Shown here one piece after another: positions 19,125 to 28,013 of a stretch of 64,000 bases of DNA (position 1 is the stretch's first letter; each line of letters starts with the position of its first letter). The position numbers and the translations under genes are program-made. The stretch is from Bradyrhizobium canariense (lineage in GTDB: Bacteria > Pseudomonadota > Alphaproteobacteria > Rhizobiales > Xanthobacteraceae): assembly GCF_018130465.1 (NCBI RefSeq), contig NZ_JAFCKJ010000005.1, positions 310,001 through 374,000 of the forward strand. Direction: 5' to 3'. Below the pieces are notes generated by a model, which did no database searches, had not been told where the DNA came from, and worked only from the letters and a program-made list of their open reading frames with translations.

Positions 19125-19430
19125 ATGAGCGACACCGTCATCAAGCCGAAAACCAGGACGAAGACCAAGGTCGAGCGGCCGAAGCTGCATAAGGTCATCC
19201 TGATCAACGACGACTTTACGCCCCGCGAATTCGTCACGATGATCCTCAAGGCCGAGTTCCGCATGACCGAGGATCAGGCCTACAAGGTGATGATCACCGC
19301 CCACAAGCTCGGCGCCTGCGTGGTCGCCGTGTTCACCAAGGACGTCGCAGAGACCAAGGCCACCCGCGCCACCGACGCCGGCCGCACCAAGGGCTATCCG
19401 CTGCTGTTCACGACGGAGCCGGAGGAATAG
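19125..19430 (+). CDS. clpS: ATP-dependent Clp protease adaptor ClpS paralogue
   Basis: 101 residues. The core HKVILINDDFTPREFVTMIL, the histidine in MITAHKLGA and DVAETKATRA are the ClpS signatures; ClpS delivers N-degron substrates to ClpAP. The diverged sequence and Lys/Arg-rich start fit the second alphaproteobacterial ClpS type (ClpS2). GGGAGG precedes the ATG. It follows DUF190 by 43 bases on the same strand, with no terminator seen between, so fluoride-dependent expression is possible. Confidence 0.9.
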   Translation: MSDTVIKPKTRTKTKVERPKLHKVILINDDFTPREFVTMILKAEFRMTEDQAYKVMITAHKLGACVVAVFTKDVAETKATRATDAGRTKGYPLLFTTEPEE

Positions 19431-19670
19431 CTTACACGCTTTCCGACCTTGCCCTCCGACTGGCATCGCGGAACTTCGCAGGCGGCTAGCGACATCTAGC
19501 CATTGGCCGCTACATCGATGCCGACAAAGGCGCGCTCTTTAGCGTCCGGCTCATAGCCCTCCGCGACGGCTCGTCGCGCGCCGGGAAGCGGTCACATTGA
19601 CGTGCCTCAAGCAACCGGCGGCGAGAACGAGTCATCCTGAGAACTGGCCACCTACCCTCAGGAGCTTGCC

Positions 19671-20330
19671 ATGCGTGCTTTGACCTTTGCCGCAGCCCTA
19701 CTCGTCACGACACTCGGGCATGCCGCCTGGGCTCAACCAGCCGCGGAGCATCAGGGGCATCACCCCGACCCGAAGGAGGCGCAGGAGCAGCCCAAGGCGG
19801 TCCAGCCGGGTCCGGCCGGCTCTCAGGGCATCAATGGCGGAGGAATGATGGACGGGAAGATGCCCATGATGAACATGGCGAAGATGATGGAGATGATGCG
19901 GCAGTCCGGAGACGGGATGGGTGGCATGGAGCTCATCGATCACATCGAGGGTCGGATCGCGTTCCTCCGCACCGAGCTCAAGATCACCGACGCACAGCAG
20001 CCCGCCTGGAGCGCGTTCGCCGATGCCCTGCGGACGAACGCCAAGACGTTGGGAGAGATGCGCGGCTCGATGATGTCGCAGCAAGGCCCCGGAGGTCCCG
20101 TCCTGATCGAAAGGCTCGCGTTCCAGGAGAAATGGCTCGCAGCGCGCCTCGAAGGCACCCGGGCGATGAAATCGGCGCTCACCAACCTGGTCGCGATGTT
20201 TTCCGACGAGCAGAAGAAGACCGCGGACGAGCTGCTCGCGCCGCAGATGGGCATGATGCCGATGATGTCAGCGATGCGGGGCGGAAGCATGATGGGCACG
20301 GGAATGCAGACCGGCAAGCCGACGCAATAA
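19671..20330 (+). CDS. Periplasmic Spy/CpxP-like (LTXXQ) protein, Met- and His-rich
   Basis: 219 residues. Signal peptide ending HAAWAQ. A segment HQGHHPDPK and methionine-dense stretches (MMDGKMPMMNMAKMMEMM near 60-80, MGMMPMMSAMRGGSMMGTGM at the end) could bind copper or other soft metals. The middle has the helical LTXXQ-type sequence (LKITDAQQPAWSAFADAL). Relatives act in envelope stress or metal resistance. CAGGAG precedes the ATG; a small hairpin lies after the stop (20343-20365). Confidence 0.84.
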   Translation: MRALTFAAALLVTTLGHAAWAQPAAEHQGHHPDPKEAQEQPKAVQPGPAGSQGINGGGMMDGKMPMMNMAKMMEMMRQSGDGMGGMELIDHIEGRIAFLRTELKITDAQQPAWSAFADALRTNAKTLGEMRGSMMSQQGPGGPVLIERLAFQEKWLAARLEGTRAMKSALTNLVAMFSDEQKKTADELLAPQMGMMPMMSAMRGGSMMGTGMQTGKPTQ

Positions 20331-20559
20331 CCTGCGGTCGCAGGCGGCACGAATGACTTGCCGCCGGCGGTGCCCATTCGAGTAGGTGGCGCGCGCGAAC
20401 AAAGGCCGGCGAGGCCCCGATTCCAGCCGCCGAATCGGCTGTGCCGAATAATGTATCTATTGGCCGTCAAGAGGCGCATGCTGAGCCATCACCGGCTCGT
20501 CACGGCATCCATCGGTGACTGAGAGAGTCTCTGCGCTCCCGCCCTATGCGGAGCGTCCC

Positions 20560-20754
20560 ATGCAAGACACCACCAAGAGAACCATCCCGCTGAGCGATCG
20601 CCTTGCCCAATTGGCAACCGAGGCCCGCCGTCGCGCGGAGATAGCCCCGCCCGGGGTTCAGCGGGAATCGCTGCTCAAAGCGGCGCGATTGAGCGAAACG
20701 GCTTCGCACATTCATGATTGGCTAAGTTTGCCAAGCCTGAAGGCACCGCGCTAG
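20560..20754 (+). CDS. Small conserved-looking hypothetical protein
   Basis: 64 residues, charged and helical (LSDRLAQLATEARRRAEIAPPG, then LLKAARLSETASHIHDWLS). Short proteins of this pattern with a C-terminal W-L/S-SPGL-type ending are common in Bradyrhizobium, and the one at 55492-55659 ends similarly. The ATG at 20560 is preferred to an upstream in-frame start. Function unknown. Confidence 0.65.
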   Translation: MQDTTKRTIPLSDRLAQLATEARRRAEIAPPGVQRESLLKAARLSETASHIHDWLSLPSLKAPR

Positions 20755-20953
20755 GCGCGAAGGCAGCATCGGCCTGCCGACGGAGCGGAAACCAACAAGG
20801 CAGCAGTGCCGGTTGAGCGTCGGCGCTGAATTGCTGGAAAACCGACCGATGTCGGGGCGCATGATACCCGCATGGTGACGGCGCGCCGCTAGACCAACAA
20901 TCGCAAAGCACCGGCCGAGCTTGTCGGATGATCCAGGAAGGTGTCGTGCACAG

Positions 20954-22123
20954 ATGTCAACAATTCGAACCTCCTTGCCGAAGGTTCTCGTCGTCGAAGA
21001 CGAGATGATATTGCGCATGCGCGCGGTCGATATCGTGGAGGATGCAGGCTACTGCCCTGTGGAGGCAGTCAACGCCGACGAAGCACTCTCGATCCTCGAG
21101 TCGCGGTCGGACATCTCGCTTCTGTTCAGCGACATCCAGATGCCCGGGACCATGGACGGGTTGAAGCTGGCCCAGGCAGTGCACGATCGCTGGCCTGCCA
21201 TCAAGATCGTGCTGGTTTCCGGCCACGTAAAGCCGCCTGAAGCCGAAACGCCGGCGAACAGCCGCTTCTTTCGCAAGCCGCTCGCCGTCGGAGAAATGAT
21301 CTCGCAGTTGCAGGCAATGATCGGGGCGGGCGCGCGAAAGATCCTTCCGAGCACAACGACCGCTTCCGGGGAAAACCTTGAGCTGGCTCGATCGCCGCAG
21401 GAATCGGTTCTGGCAGCGGAAAACGACAATTTGCGCCTGTTGCTGGAACAGGCCGATACCGACGCCAAGGTCCTCCTCGCTCAAGCCGGCATCGAAGCCC
21501 AGGAGCGCGAGGCTGCCGACAAGTTGCAGAAGCTCATCCTCGGAGAACTGCATCATCGCATCAAGAATACGCTTGCAACGGTGAGCGCAATCGCAGCCCA
21601 GAGCTTCCGGGACGCGATCAATCTCGAGCAAGGCCAAAAGGCCATGGATGGGCGCCTGCTGGCGTTGGGGCGTGCCCACGACCTGTTGATCAAGGTCAGC
21701 TGGTCAAATGCGAGCCTCACTCACACCCTGAGCGGCGCCACCGATCCTTACGACATTCAGGGGGGCAGACGATTCCATTTCAATGGGCCGGACCTCAGGA
21801 TCACATCCGGTGCCGTGATAGCGCTCGCGATGACGTTCAACGAGCTCTGCACCAACACGACGAAATTCGGCGCACTGTCCAATTCCTCCGGGCATGTCGA
21901 GATCGCATGGACCGTAGACGAGATCGAGCAAAGGCTGCGCCTGACGTGGAGCGAAAGCGGCGGTCCCGTGGTGGTGGCGCCGACACGACGGAGCTACGGC
22001 ACCCGGATGATCGAGTCACTCGGCCAGCAACTGAACGGGCAGGTGCAGCTGGCCTATGAAGCGTCCGGATTTGTCTATCAGCTGGATGTACCGCTGAAGT
22101 CGGTGATGGCGTCCAGCGCTTGA
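20954..22123 (+). CDS. Receiver domain fused to HWE-type histidine kinase
   Basis: 389 residues. Residues about 8-125 are a receiver domain (VLVVEDEMILRMRAVD, phosphoacceptor in LLFSDIQMPG, and FFRKPL). A helical linker follows, then an HWE kinase core with the phospho-histidine in ELHHRIKNTLATV near 200, the Asn box FNELCTNTTKFGAL and the WSESGGP (W-x-E) motif. No membrane segment. Such REC-HWE proteins take part in light or stress signalling of alphaproteobacteria; no dedicated partner is next to it. ATG 20954 is chosen with AGGAAGG upstream; a TTG at 20921 is less likely. Confidence 0.9.
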   Translation: MSTIRTSLPKVLVVEDEMILRMRAVDIVEDAGYCPVEAVNADEALSILESRSDISLLFSDIQMPGTMDGLKLAQAVHDRWPAIKIVLVSGHVKPPEAETPANSRFFRKPLAVGEMISQLQAMIGAGARKILPSTTTASGENLELARSPQESVLAAENDNLRLLLEQADTDAKVLLAQAGIEAQEREAADKLQKLILGELHHRIKNTLATVSAIAAQSFRDAINLEQGQKAMDGRLLALGRAHDLLIKVSWSNASLTHTLSGATDPYDIQGGRRFHFNGPDLRITSGAVIALAMTFNELCTNTTKFGALSNSSGHVEIAWTVDEIEQRLRLTWSESGGPVVVAPTRRSYGTRMIESLGQQLNGQVQLAYEASGFVYQLDVPLKSVMASSA

Positions 22124-22166
22124 AATTCTTCCGACCGGGGATGGCGGCGGACTTCCGGGGACGACC

Positions 22167-23357
22167 TCAGGCCATCACCACCGGCGCTTCATCCGCCAGC
22201 CCGTAGACGCGCTGCGCCTTGGAAAATCCCGCGATCGGGAATTCGCCGAGCTCGTGCCAGTCGTGGTGGCAGACATTGGCAAAGCCTTCCGAGGCCACGA
22301 CGGTCCGCCCCAGGCGCCCCGTGATCTTCTCGAGCCTGGCGGCAAGGTTGACGGCGGGGCCGATGCAAGTGAAGTCGAGGCGGTTGCCGCCGCCGATATT
22401 GCCGTAGAGGATGTTGCCGACGTGGAGCGCGACGCCGAAGCGGAAGCGCTCGATGACGTCGCCGACCGGAAAGGCGAGCGCCTCGACGCTGGCGCGGGAT
22501 TCGCGCGCCGCCTCCAGCACGCGCGTGCAGACATGCGCGGCATCACCGACATATTCGTCGATCGGGAACACCGCGAGCAGGCCGTCGCCCATGAATTTCA
22601 GCACCTCGCCGCCATGGCCACGGATCGCGGTGACCTGGCAGTCGAAATAATGGTTGAGGATTTCGACCACGGTCTCGGCCGGCAGCCGGTCCGACAGCGC
22701 GGTGAAGCCGCGCAGGTCGGAGAGCCAGATCGCAGCCTGCATGGTGTCGTTGTGGCCGCGGCGGATCTGGCCGCCAAGGATGCGCGCGCCGGCACGATTG
22801 CCGACATAGGTGTCGAGCAGCATCTCGGCGGTGCGGCGCAGGCTGATGATCTCGGCAACGCGAGCGAGCGGTTTGACGATAGCGTGAATCGCCGCGATGT
22901 TTTCATCGCTGAAGCCGCCTGGATGGCGCGTGGTCCAGCTCGTCGCGTGGACCGAGCCGTCGAGAAACCGCATTGGCGTCGCGACGTAGTCGGTTACGCC
23001 TTCGGCACGCATGTCATCGAAAAAAGGGAAATGCTTGCTGCCGGGGTCGTCCATGCGTCCCCGCACCTCAAGTCCCTGCTCGAACACGACCCGCAGCGGA
23101 CTTCTGGCGAATTCCGGCGTCTCCAGGATCTCGAAATCGACCGTGCCGGTCTCGACCCCCTCCCCCTCCCGCCAGATGAAGTTGCGACCGAAAATTTCGG
23201 GATGCAGCGTGCGGATGAAGATGCCGAACCGCCACAGCGGCAGACCGGCTACGACCATACGTTCGCAGGCTTCCGCAATCATCTCGGCCGGGGCCTTCGA
23301 CGCCCAGGCGCCGTCGATCAGCCAGTTGGTGATGCGTTGGAGCTCGGAGCTTTCCAT
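22167..23357 (-). CDS. Adenylate/guanylate cyclase domain protein (class III)
   Basis: 396 residues from the ATG at 23357. The first 190 residues are a soluble sensory region without recognisable domain. The cyclase domain has both metal aspartates (WLSDLRGFTALSD and LKFMGDGLLAVF), the lysine before the second, and DFTCIGPAVNLAARLE with the transition-state Asn/Arg. It should make cAMP (or cGMP). A GTG at 23420 in the same frame would add 21 polar residues. The gene lies 75 bases downstream of aroC on the same strand. Confidence 0.88.
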   Translation of the reverse strand: MESSELQRITNWLIDGAWASKAPAEMIAEACERMVVAGLPLWRFGIFIRTLHPEIFGRNFIWREGEGVETGTVDFEILETPEFARSPLRVVFEQGLEVRGRMDDPGSKHFPFFDDMRAEGVTDYVATPMRFLDGSVHATSWTTRHPGGFSDENIAAIHAIVKPLARVAEIISLRRTAEMLLDTYVGNRAGARILGGQIRRGHNDTMQAAIWLSDLRGFTALSDRLPAETVVEILNHYFDCQVTAIRGHGGEVLKFMGDGLLAVFPIDEYVGDAAHVCTRVLEAARESRASVEALAFPVGDVIERFRFGVALHVGNILYGNIGGGNRLDFTCIGPAVNLAARLEKITGRLGRTVVASEGFANVCHHDWHELGEFPIAGFSKAQRVYGLADEAPVVMA

Positions 23358-23432
23358 GTCCGCATTTGCAGACGAAGTTGTGGCATCGTCAAGCTGCGCG
23401 GTAGGCTGGTGGCGCGACACCAGCGCGCCGCG

Positions 23433-24521
23433 CTAGCGCCCGACCTGACCGCGGTCGCGCAGGAAATGATCGGCCAGCACGCAGGCCATCATGGCTTCGC
23501 CGACGGGGACGGCGCGGATGCCGACGCAGGGATCGTGGCGGCCCTTGGTCATGATCTCGGTGTCGGCGCCGTGGCGATCGACGGTGAGACGCGGCTGCAG
23601 GATCGACGAGGTCGGCTTGACCGCGAAACGCACCACCACCGGCTGTCCGGTGGAGATGCCGCCCAGCACGCCGCCGGCGTGGTTGGACAGAAAACGCGTG
23701 CCGTCATTGCCGGTGCGCATCTCGTCGGCGTTCTCTTCGCCGGTGAGTTCGGCCGCGCCAAAGCCGGCGCCGATCTCGACGCCCTTCACCGCATTGATGC
23801 TCATCATTGCGGCCGCCAGCTCGGCGTCGAGCTTTGCATAGATCGGTGCGCCAAGGCCTGCCGGTACGCCCTCGGCGACGACCTCGATCACAGCGCCGAT
23901 CGAGGAGCCGCTCTTGCGGATACCGTCGAGATAGGTCTCGAAGAACGCGGCCTTGTCCTTGTCGGGACAGAAGAACGGATTGTTGGCGATCTCGTCCCAG
24001 TCCCATTTGTCGCGGTCGATCTTGTGCGGGCCGATCTGCACCAGCGCGCCGCGCACCTTGACCTCGGGCAGCACTTTTCGCGCGATCGCACCGGCGGCGA
24101 CGCGCATCGCGGTTTCGCGTGCGGATGAGCGGCCGCCGCCACGGTAGTCACGCAAGCCGTATTTGGCTTCATAGGTGAAGTCGGCGTGGCCCGGACGAAA
24201 CTTGTCCTTGATCTCGGAATAGTCCTTCGAGCGCTGGTCAGTGTTCTCGATCAGGAGCCCGATCGGCGTGCCCGTCGTCACCTGTACGCCGGTCTCCGGA
24301 TGCGCCATCACGCCGGACAGGATCTTCACCTGGTCCGGCTCCTGGCGCTGAGTCGTGAAGCGCGACTGGCCGGGCCGGCGGCGATCGAGGTCCAGCTGGA
24401 TGTCGGCCTCGACGAGCGGGATCATGGGCGGGCAGCCGTCGACCACGCAGCCGATCGCCACCCCATGGCTCTCGCCGAAGGTCGTGACGCGGAACATGTG
24501 GCCGAAGGTGTTGAAGGACAT
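23433..24521 (-). CDS. aroC: Chorismate synthase
   Basis: 362 residues, the family length. Last step of the shikimate pathway: makes chorismate from EPSP using reduced FMN. Signatures [17 protein letters not shown] at the N terminus, [19 protein letters not shown] near 130 and [17 protein letters not shown] near the end. It sits with a histidine phosphatase gene and fabI on the same strand. Confidence 0.97.
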   Translation of the reverse strand: MSFNTFGHMFRVTTFGESHGVAIGCVVDGCPPMIPLVEADIQLDLDRRRPGQSRFTTQRQEPDQVKILSGVMAHPETGVQVTTGTPIGLLIENTDQRSKDYSEIKDKFRPGHADFTYEAKYGLRDYRGGGRSSARETAMRVAAGAIARKVLPEVKVRGALVQIGPHKIDRDKWDWDEIANNPFFCPDKDKAAFFETYLDGIRKSGSSIGAVIEVVAEGVPAGLGAPIYAKLDAELAAAMMSINAVKGVEIGAGFGAAELTGEENADEMRTGNDGTRFLSNHAGGVLGGISTGQPVVVRFAVKPTSSILQPRLTVDRHGADTEIMTKGRHDPCVGIRAVPVGEAMMACVLADHFLRDRGQVGR

Positions 24522-24635
24522 CGCTGCTCGCTGGCTGATAAGTCAGTGCTGACTTAGCTCGCCCTGAAATATGGGTCAAATATGCCCACGGTCGTCATGG
24601 CCGGGCTTGTCGGCGGAGGACGGGGCGACACCGGC

Positions 24636-25235
24636 CTAACTAAACTTCTCCAGCCGCCCGTCGCGGAACACGTAGACGGCGCCCTGCTCGATATAGAGTT
24701 CGGCGGCGCTCGCCGGCGTCTCCAGGCCGAGTGAAACCATCAGGGCCCGGCAGGTGCCGCCGTGGGCGACCGCGACGGTGTCGGTCCGGAGCTGGTCGTA
24801 CCAGGCGCGCACGCGGACCTGCACATCGGCGTAGGTCTCCCCGCCCGCGGGGCCCACCGTCCATTTGTCGGCGAGGCGCCTGGCGTAGATTTCGGGGTCG
24901 GTCGCCTCGCTCTCGGCCAGCGTCAGCCCCTCCCAGGTGCCATAGCCGATCTCGCGCAGGCGGTCGTCGAGCGCGTAGTCCGTCACCGGCAGCTCGAGCC
25001 TGCCGCGCGCCAGTTCCATGGTCATGCGGGCGCGGCCAAGCGGGCTCGACACGTAGGGTAACCCGGCCTTGTCGCGGCCGTCGCGCTTGAACAGATCGGC
25101 GAGAATGCCGCCGGCCTGCACGGCCTGACCGCGACCGCGCGCATTCAGCGGAATGTCCTTGGTGCCCTGAAGCCTCCCGAGCGCATTCCACTCGGTCTCG
25201 CCGTGGCGCAGATAATAGATCGTGGGCACGGGCAT
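24636..25235 (-). CDS. Histidine phosphatase (phosphoglycerate-mutase-like)
   Basis: 199 residues. The phosphohistidine motif YLRHGETEWN is at residues 8-17, with the second histidine in VAVAHGGTCRAL near 155. It could be a broad phosphatase or a cofactor-dependent mutase-like enzyme; the short length favours phosphatase. It starts 14 bases after the fabI stop, so the two are probably cotranscribed. Confidence 0.92.
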   Translation of the reverse strand: MPVPTIYYLRHGETEWNALGRLQGTKDIPLNARGRGQAVQAGGILADLFKRDGRDKAGLPYVSSPLGRARMTMELARGRLELPVTDYALDDRLREIGYGTWEGLTLAESEATDPEIYARRLADKWTVGPAGGETYADVQVRVRAWYDQLRTDTVAVAHGGTCRALMVSLGLETPASAAELYIEQGAVYVFRDGRLEKFS

Positions 25236-25249
25236 TCCAGATTCAGAAA

Positions 25250-26065
25250 CTAGTCCTTCCCACCGAACGAAATGTCCGGTGCGTCCGGGCGCTTCATGCC
25301 GAGCACGTGATAGCCGGAATCGACGTGGTGCACCTCGCCGGTGACGCCGCGCGAGAGGTCGGACAGGAAATACAGCGCGCTGCCGCCGACGTCTTCAGTG
25401 GTCACGTTGCGCCGCATCGGTGCGTTGGCCTCGTTCCACTTCAGGATATATCTGAAATCGCCGATGCCGGACGCCGCGAGCGTCTTGATCGGCCCCGCCG
25501 AGATCGCGTTGACGCGGATGTTCTTCTCGCCGAGATCGGCGGCGAGATAACGCACGCTCGCTTCGAGCGCCGCTTTCGCGACGCCCATGACGTTGTAGTG
25601 CGGCATCCACTTCTCGGCGCCGTAATAGCTGAGCGTGATGAGCGAGCCGCCGTCGGTCATCAGCTTCTCGGCGCGCTGCGCCACAGCCGTGAACGAATAG
25701 CAGGAGATCAGCAAGGACTTCGAAAAATTCTCCTGCGTGGTGTCGACGTAGCGGCCGTCGAGCTGCTCGCCATAGGCGATCGCATGAACCAGGAAATCGA
25801 TCTTGCCCCACTTCTCCTTCAGCACCGCGAAGGCCGCATCAATGGTCGCAGCATCGGTGACGTCGCAATGGCCGAGCACGAGCCCGCCGATCTCGGCGGC
25901 GAGCGGCTCGACGCGCTTCTTCAGCGCATCGCCCTGATAGGTGAAGGCGAGCTCGGCACCCGCGGCATGGCATGCCTTGGCAATGCCCCAGGCGATCGAG
26001 CGGTTGTTGGCAACGCCGAGAATGACCCCGCGCTTGCCCTGCATCAGACCTGAATTCTGCGCCAT
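25250..26065 (-). CDS. fabI: Enoyl-[acyl-carrier-protein] reductase (NADH)
   Basis: 271 residues. Short-chain dehydrogenase fold with the FabI type N terminus GKRGVILGVANNRSIAWGIAK and catalytic YNVMGVAK (Tyr-x6-Lys). It reduces the enoyl-ACP double bond in type II fatty acid synthesis. The ATG at 26065 is used because the protein then starts MAQNSGLMQGKRG as in relatives. First gene of a run with the phosphatase and aroC; divergent from the sigma factor gene. Confidence 0.96.
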   Translation of the reverse strand: MAQNSGLMQGKRGVILGVANNRSIAWGIAKACHAAGAELAFTYQGDALKKRVEPLAAEIGGLVLGHCDVTDAATIDAAFAVLKEKWGKIDFLVHAIAYGEQLDGRYVDTTQENFSKSLLISCYSFTAVAQRAEKLMTDGGSLITLSYYGAEKWMPHYNVMGVAKAALEASVRYLAADLGEKNIRVNAISAGPIKTLAASGIGDFRYILKWNEANAPMRRNVTTEDVGGSALYFLSDLSRGVTGEVHHVDSGYHVLGMKRPDAPDISFGGKD

Positions 26066-26238
26066 TTTCCTAACGTCCCGTCGAGCTCTCGGTAAGGTTT
26101 GGAGGTACACCAGCCCTCCGTTGCGGTACAGTCCTAATACGCGGCGTTAACGCTGTTTCGAGCGCCGGAATAGCCGTTCCGCTCGGGTGTTATCATCGTT
26201 GTGGCGCTCGCGCCGAACATCAGGACGTCAAGACCGCA

Positions 26239-26727
26239 ATGAGTGCGTTTCGCCAGAGTGTGGAAGCCATGATCCCGGCGTTGCGCCGCTACGCCCGCGC
26301 GCTCACGCGAGAGGCGGATGCGGCCGACGATCTGGTGCAGGATACGTTGGTGCGGGCGCTGCGTTCGGAGCGCCTGTTCCTCGGGGGCGACGTCAGGAGC
26401 TGGCTCTATACGATCCTGACCAACCTCAACAAGAACCGGCGGCGCTCGCTGGCACGGCGCCCGCAATTCATGCAGCTGACGGAGAACAACCCGGATGCCA
26501 GCGGGACCGAAGCCGAAGGGCGCGATATCGAGAGGGCGCTGGCGACGCTCGTCGAGGAGCAACGCTCGGTGCTGCTCCTCGTGATGCTGGAGGGCATGAG
26601 CTATCGCGAGGTCGCCGACATCCAGGGTGTGCCGATCGGCACCGTGATGTCGCGCCTGGCACGCGCCCGCGCCCACGTTAAAGCCTCGCTGGAGGGTGAG
26701 CGCCCGGCGCTCAGGCGGGTGAAATGA
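26239..26727 (+). CDS. ECF RNA polymerase sigma factor
   Basis: 162 residues. Region 2 (ADAADDLVQDTLVRALR, then WLYTILTNLNKN) and region 4 (EEQRSVLLLVMLEGMSYREVADIQGVPIGTVMSRLARAR) are complete, with no other domain. It is not EcfG-like in context: no nepR or phyR is beside it. An anti-sigma gene follows after 106 bases, so it is probably held inactive at the membrane until a signal is felt. Confidence 0.93.
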   Translation: MSAFRQSVEAMIPALRRYARALTREADAADDLVQDTLVRALRSERLFLGGDVRSWLYTILTNLNKNRRRSLARRPQFMQLTENNPDASGTEAEGRDIERALATLVEEQRSVLLLVMLEGMSYREVADIQGVPIGTVMSRLARARAHVKASLEGERPALRRVK

Positions 26728-26833
26728 TGGCAGGGTTGATGCATCGCGCCCGTCGTTTCCACTGCATGGCGTGGGAAGCGGCGCAGTTGAACCACGAAGA
26801 ACATTTTGGGCCGCAGAGCCAGAGACGACCGAT

Positions 26834-27604
26834 ATGAACGACCGCAAGATCCCAGTGACCGAGGACGAACTGCACGCCTATGTCGACGGCGAGCTGCCGG
26901 CCGAGCGCCGCGCCGACGTCGAGGCCTGGCTTGCCGCGCAGCCTGAGGATGGCGAGCGCGTGCAGTCCTGGCGCGCCATGGCCGAGATGCTGCACGCCCG
27001 CTACGATTCCGTCGCCCAGGAGCCGGTGCCGGCGCGGCTGGAGCTCGAGCGGCTCGAGCGCCGCCCGCGGCACTGGCTCTATGGCGCCGCCGCGGCGGTG
27101 CTGGTTGCCTTCGTCGCCGGCGGCACCGCTGGCTGGCTGGCGCATGGCGCCGCCAATGCCCCCTCCACCTTCCAAAACTTCACGACGGACGCGCTCGACG
27201 CCCACCGCCTCTATGTCGTCGAGGTTCGCCACCCCGTCGAGGTCGGCGGCAACGAGCGCGACCACCTCCAGGCCTGGTTGACCAGGCGCTGCGGCTGGAC
27301 CGTGTTTGCTCCGAACCTGGAGACGAGTGGACTAAAGCTCGTCGGCGGCCGGCTCTTGCCCGGGCCGAACGGCCCGGCGTCGTTCCTGATGTATGAGGGC
27401 GCCTCGGGCGAGCGGTACACGATCTACACCGCCAAGACCGAGAACGGCGCGACGCAGATGCGCTACGCCAGGACGGACAAGGACGGGGCGCTGTTCTGGG
27501 CCGAGCGCGGCGTCGGCTACGTCGTCAGCGGTGGCGGCGACCGGGACCGGCTGACCAAAGTGGCGCAAGCGGTCTACGACCAGGCAGAGAAAAACGGCAC
27601 CTAG
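26834..27604 (+). CDS. Membrane-anchored anti-sigma factor
   Basis: 256 residues. The N-terminal cytoplasmic part begins VTEDELHAYVDGELPAERR, typical of anti-sigma domains though without the zinc His/Cys set. One membrane segment follows near residues 80-102 (GAAAAVLVAFVAGGTAGW), then a periplasmic domain with CGWTVFAPNLE. It should bind the sigma factor encoded just upstream. ATG 26834 selected since the anti-sigma motif begins about 10 residues later. Confidence 0.9.
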   Translation: MNDRKIPVTEDELHAYVDGELPAERRADVEAWLAAQPEDGERVQSWRAMAEMLHARYDSVAQEPVPARLELERLERRPRHWLYGAAAAVLVAFVAGGTAGWLAHGAANAPSTFQNFTTDALDAHRLYVVEVRHPVEVGGNERDHLQAWLTRRCGWTVFAPNLETSGLKLVGGRLLPGPNGPASFLMYEGASGERYTIYTAKTENGATQMRYARTDKDGALFWAERGVGYVVSGGGDRDRLTKVAQAVYDQAEKNGT

Positions 27605-28013
27605 ACACCACGCAAGCGCGGTGCCTCGATTCCGACATTGAAAATTTGGAATGAAGACATCGGCGCGTCTCATTATCGCACCGGATGATCACGCGAAAAT
27701 GAGCAGCGTTCGATCCGCCGATCGACGCGGGCGGCCTCGATTGGGGTTTTTGGTACCGCGCTGGTCCCCCTCTCGAGGCCGCACCTTTTTATCGGCTGCC
27801 CCGCCGGACAGCCGACACGTCGAGCACGTGAGCCAAGAAGGGCTACCACGCCTCAGGCATATGATGAGCATCATCTCGATGGATGACGCTCTCAGTCTTT
27901 AGGAGAACCCCTTCAGCTGCCGATCTCGCCTTAAAGCGCGATGGATCGCGCTTTAGCTCTTGTTTGCGCATGATCTTTTCGGAAAACCGCTACACACTTT
28001 TCCGGATCATGCG
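27605..28013. other. Intergenic region with dispersed repeat, no gene seen
   Basis: About 410 bases between convergent genes. The right third is the repeat described separately; the rest has only an 83-codon frame (27651-27902) with no motif and no good ribosome site. Confidence 0.5.
27933..28012. repeat. Dispersed palindromic repeat, family B copy 1
   Basis: A hairpin AAAGCGCGAT/ATCGCGCTTT (27933-27954) is followed by GCATGATC...TCGGAAAACCGC...CGGATCATGC (27968-28012). The second half recurs at 30259-30328 and, as a fragment, near 47187-47215. It ends two bases before the stop codon of the DnaJ-like gene and may help terminate the convergent transcripts. Confidence 0.8.

Noticed and set aside
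22254-24128. 624-codon plus-strand frame
   Set aside because: Antisense to the cyclase and aroC genes.
27651-27902. 83-codon plus-strand frame after the anti-sigma gene
   Set aside because: No recognisable pattern or ribosome site; region ends in a dispersed repeat.
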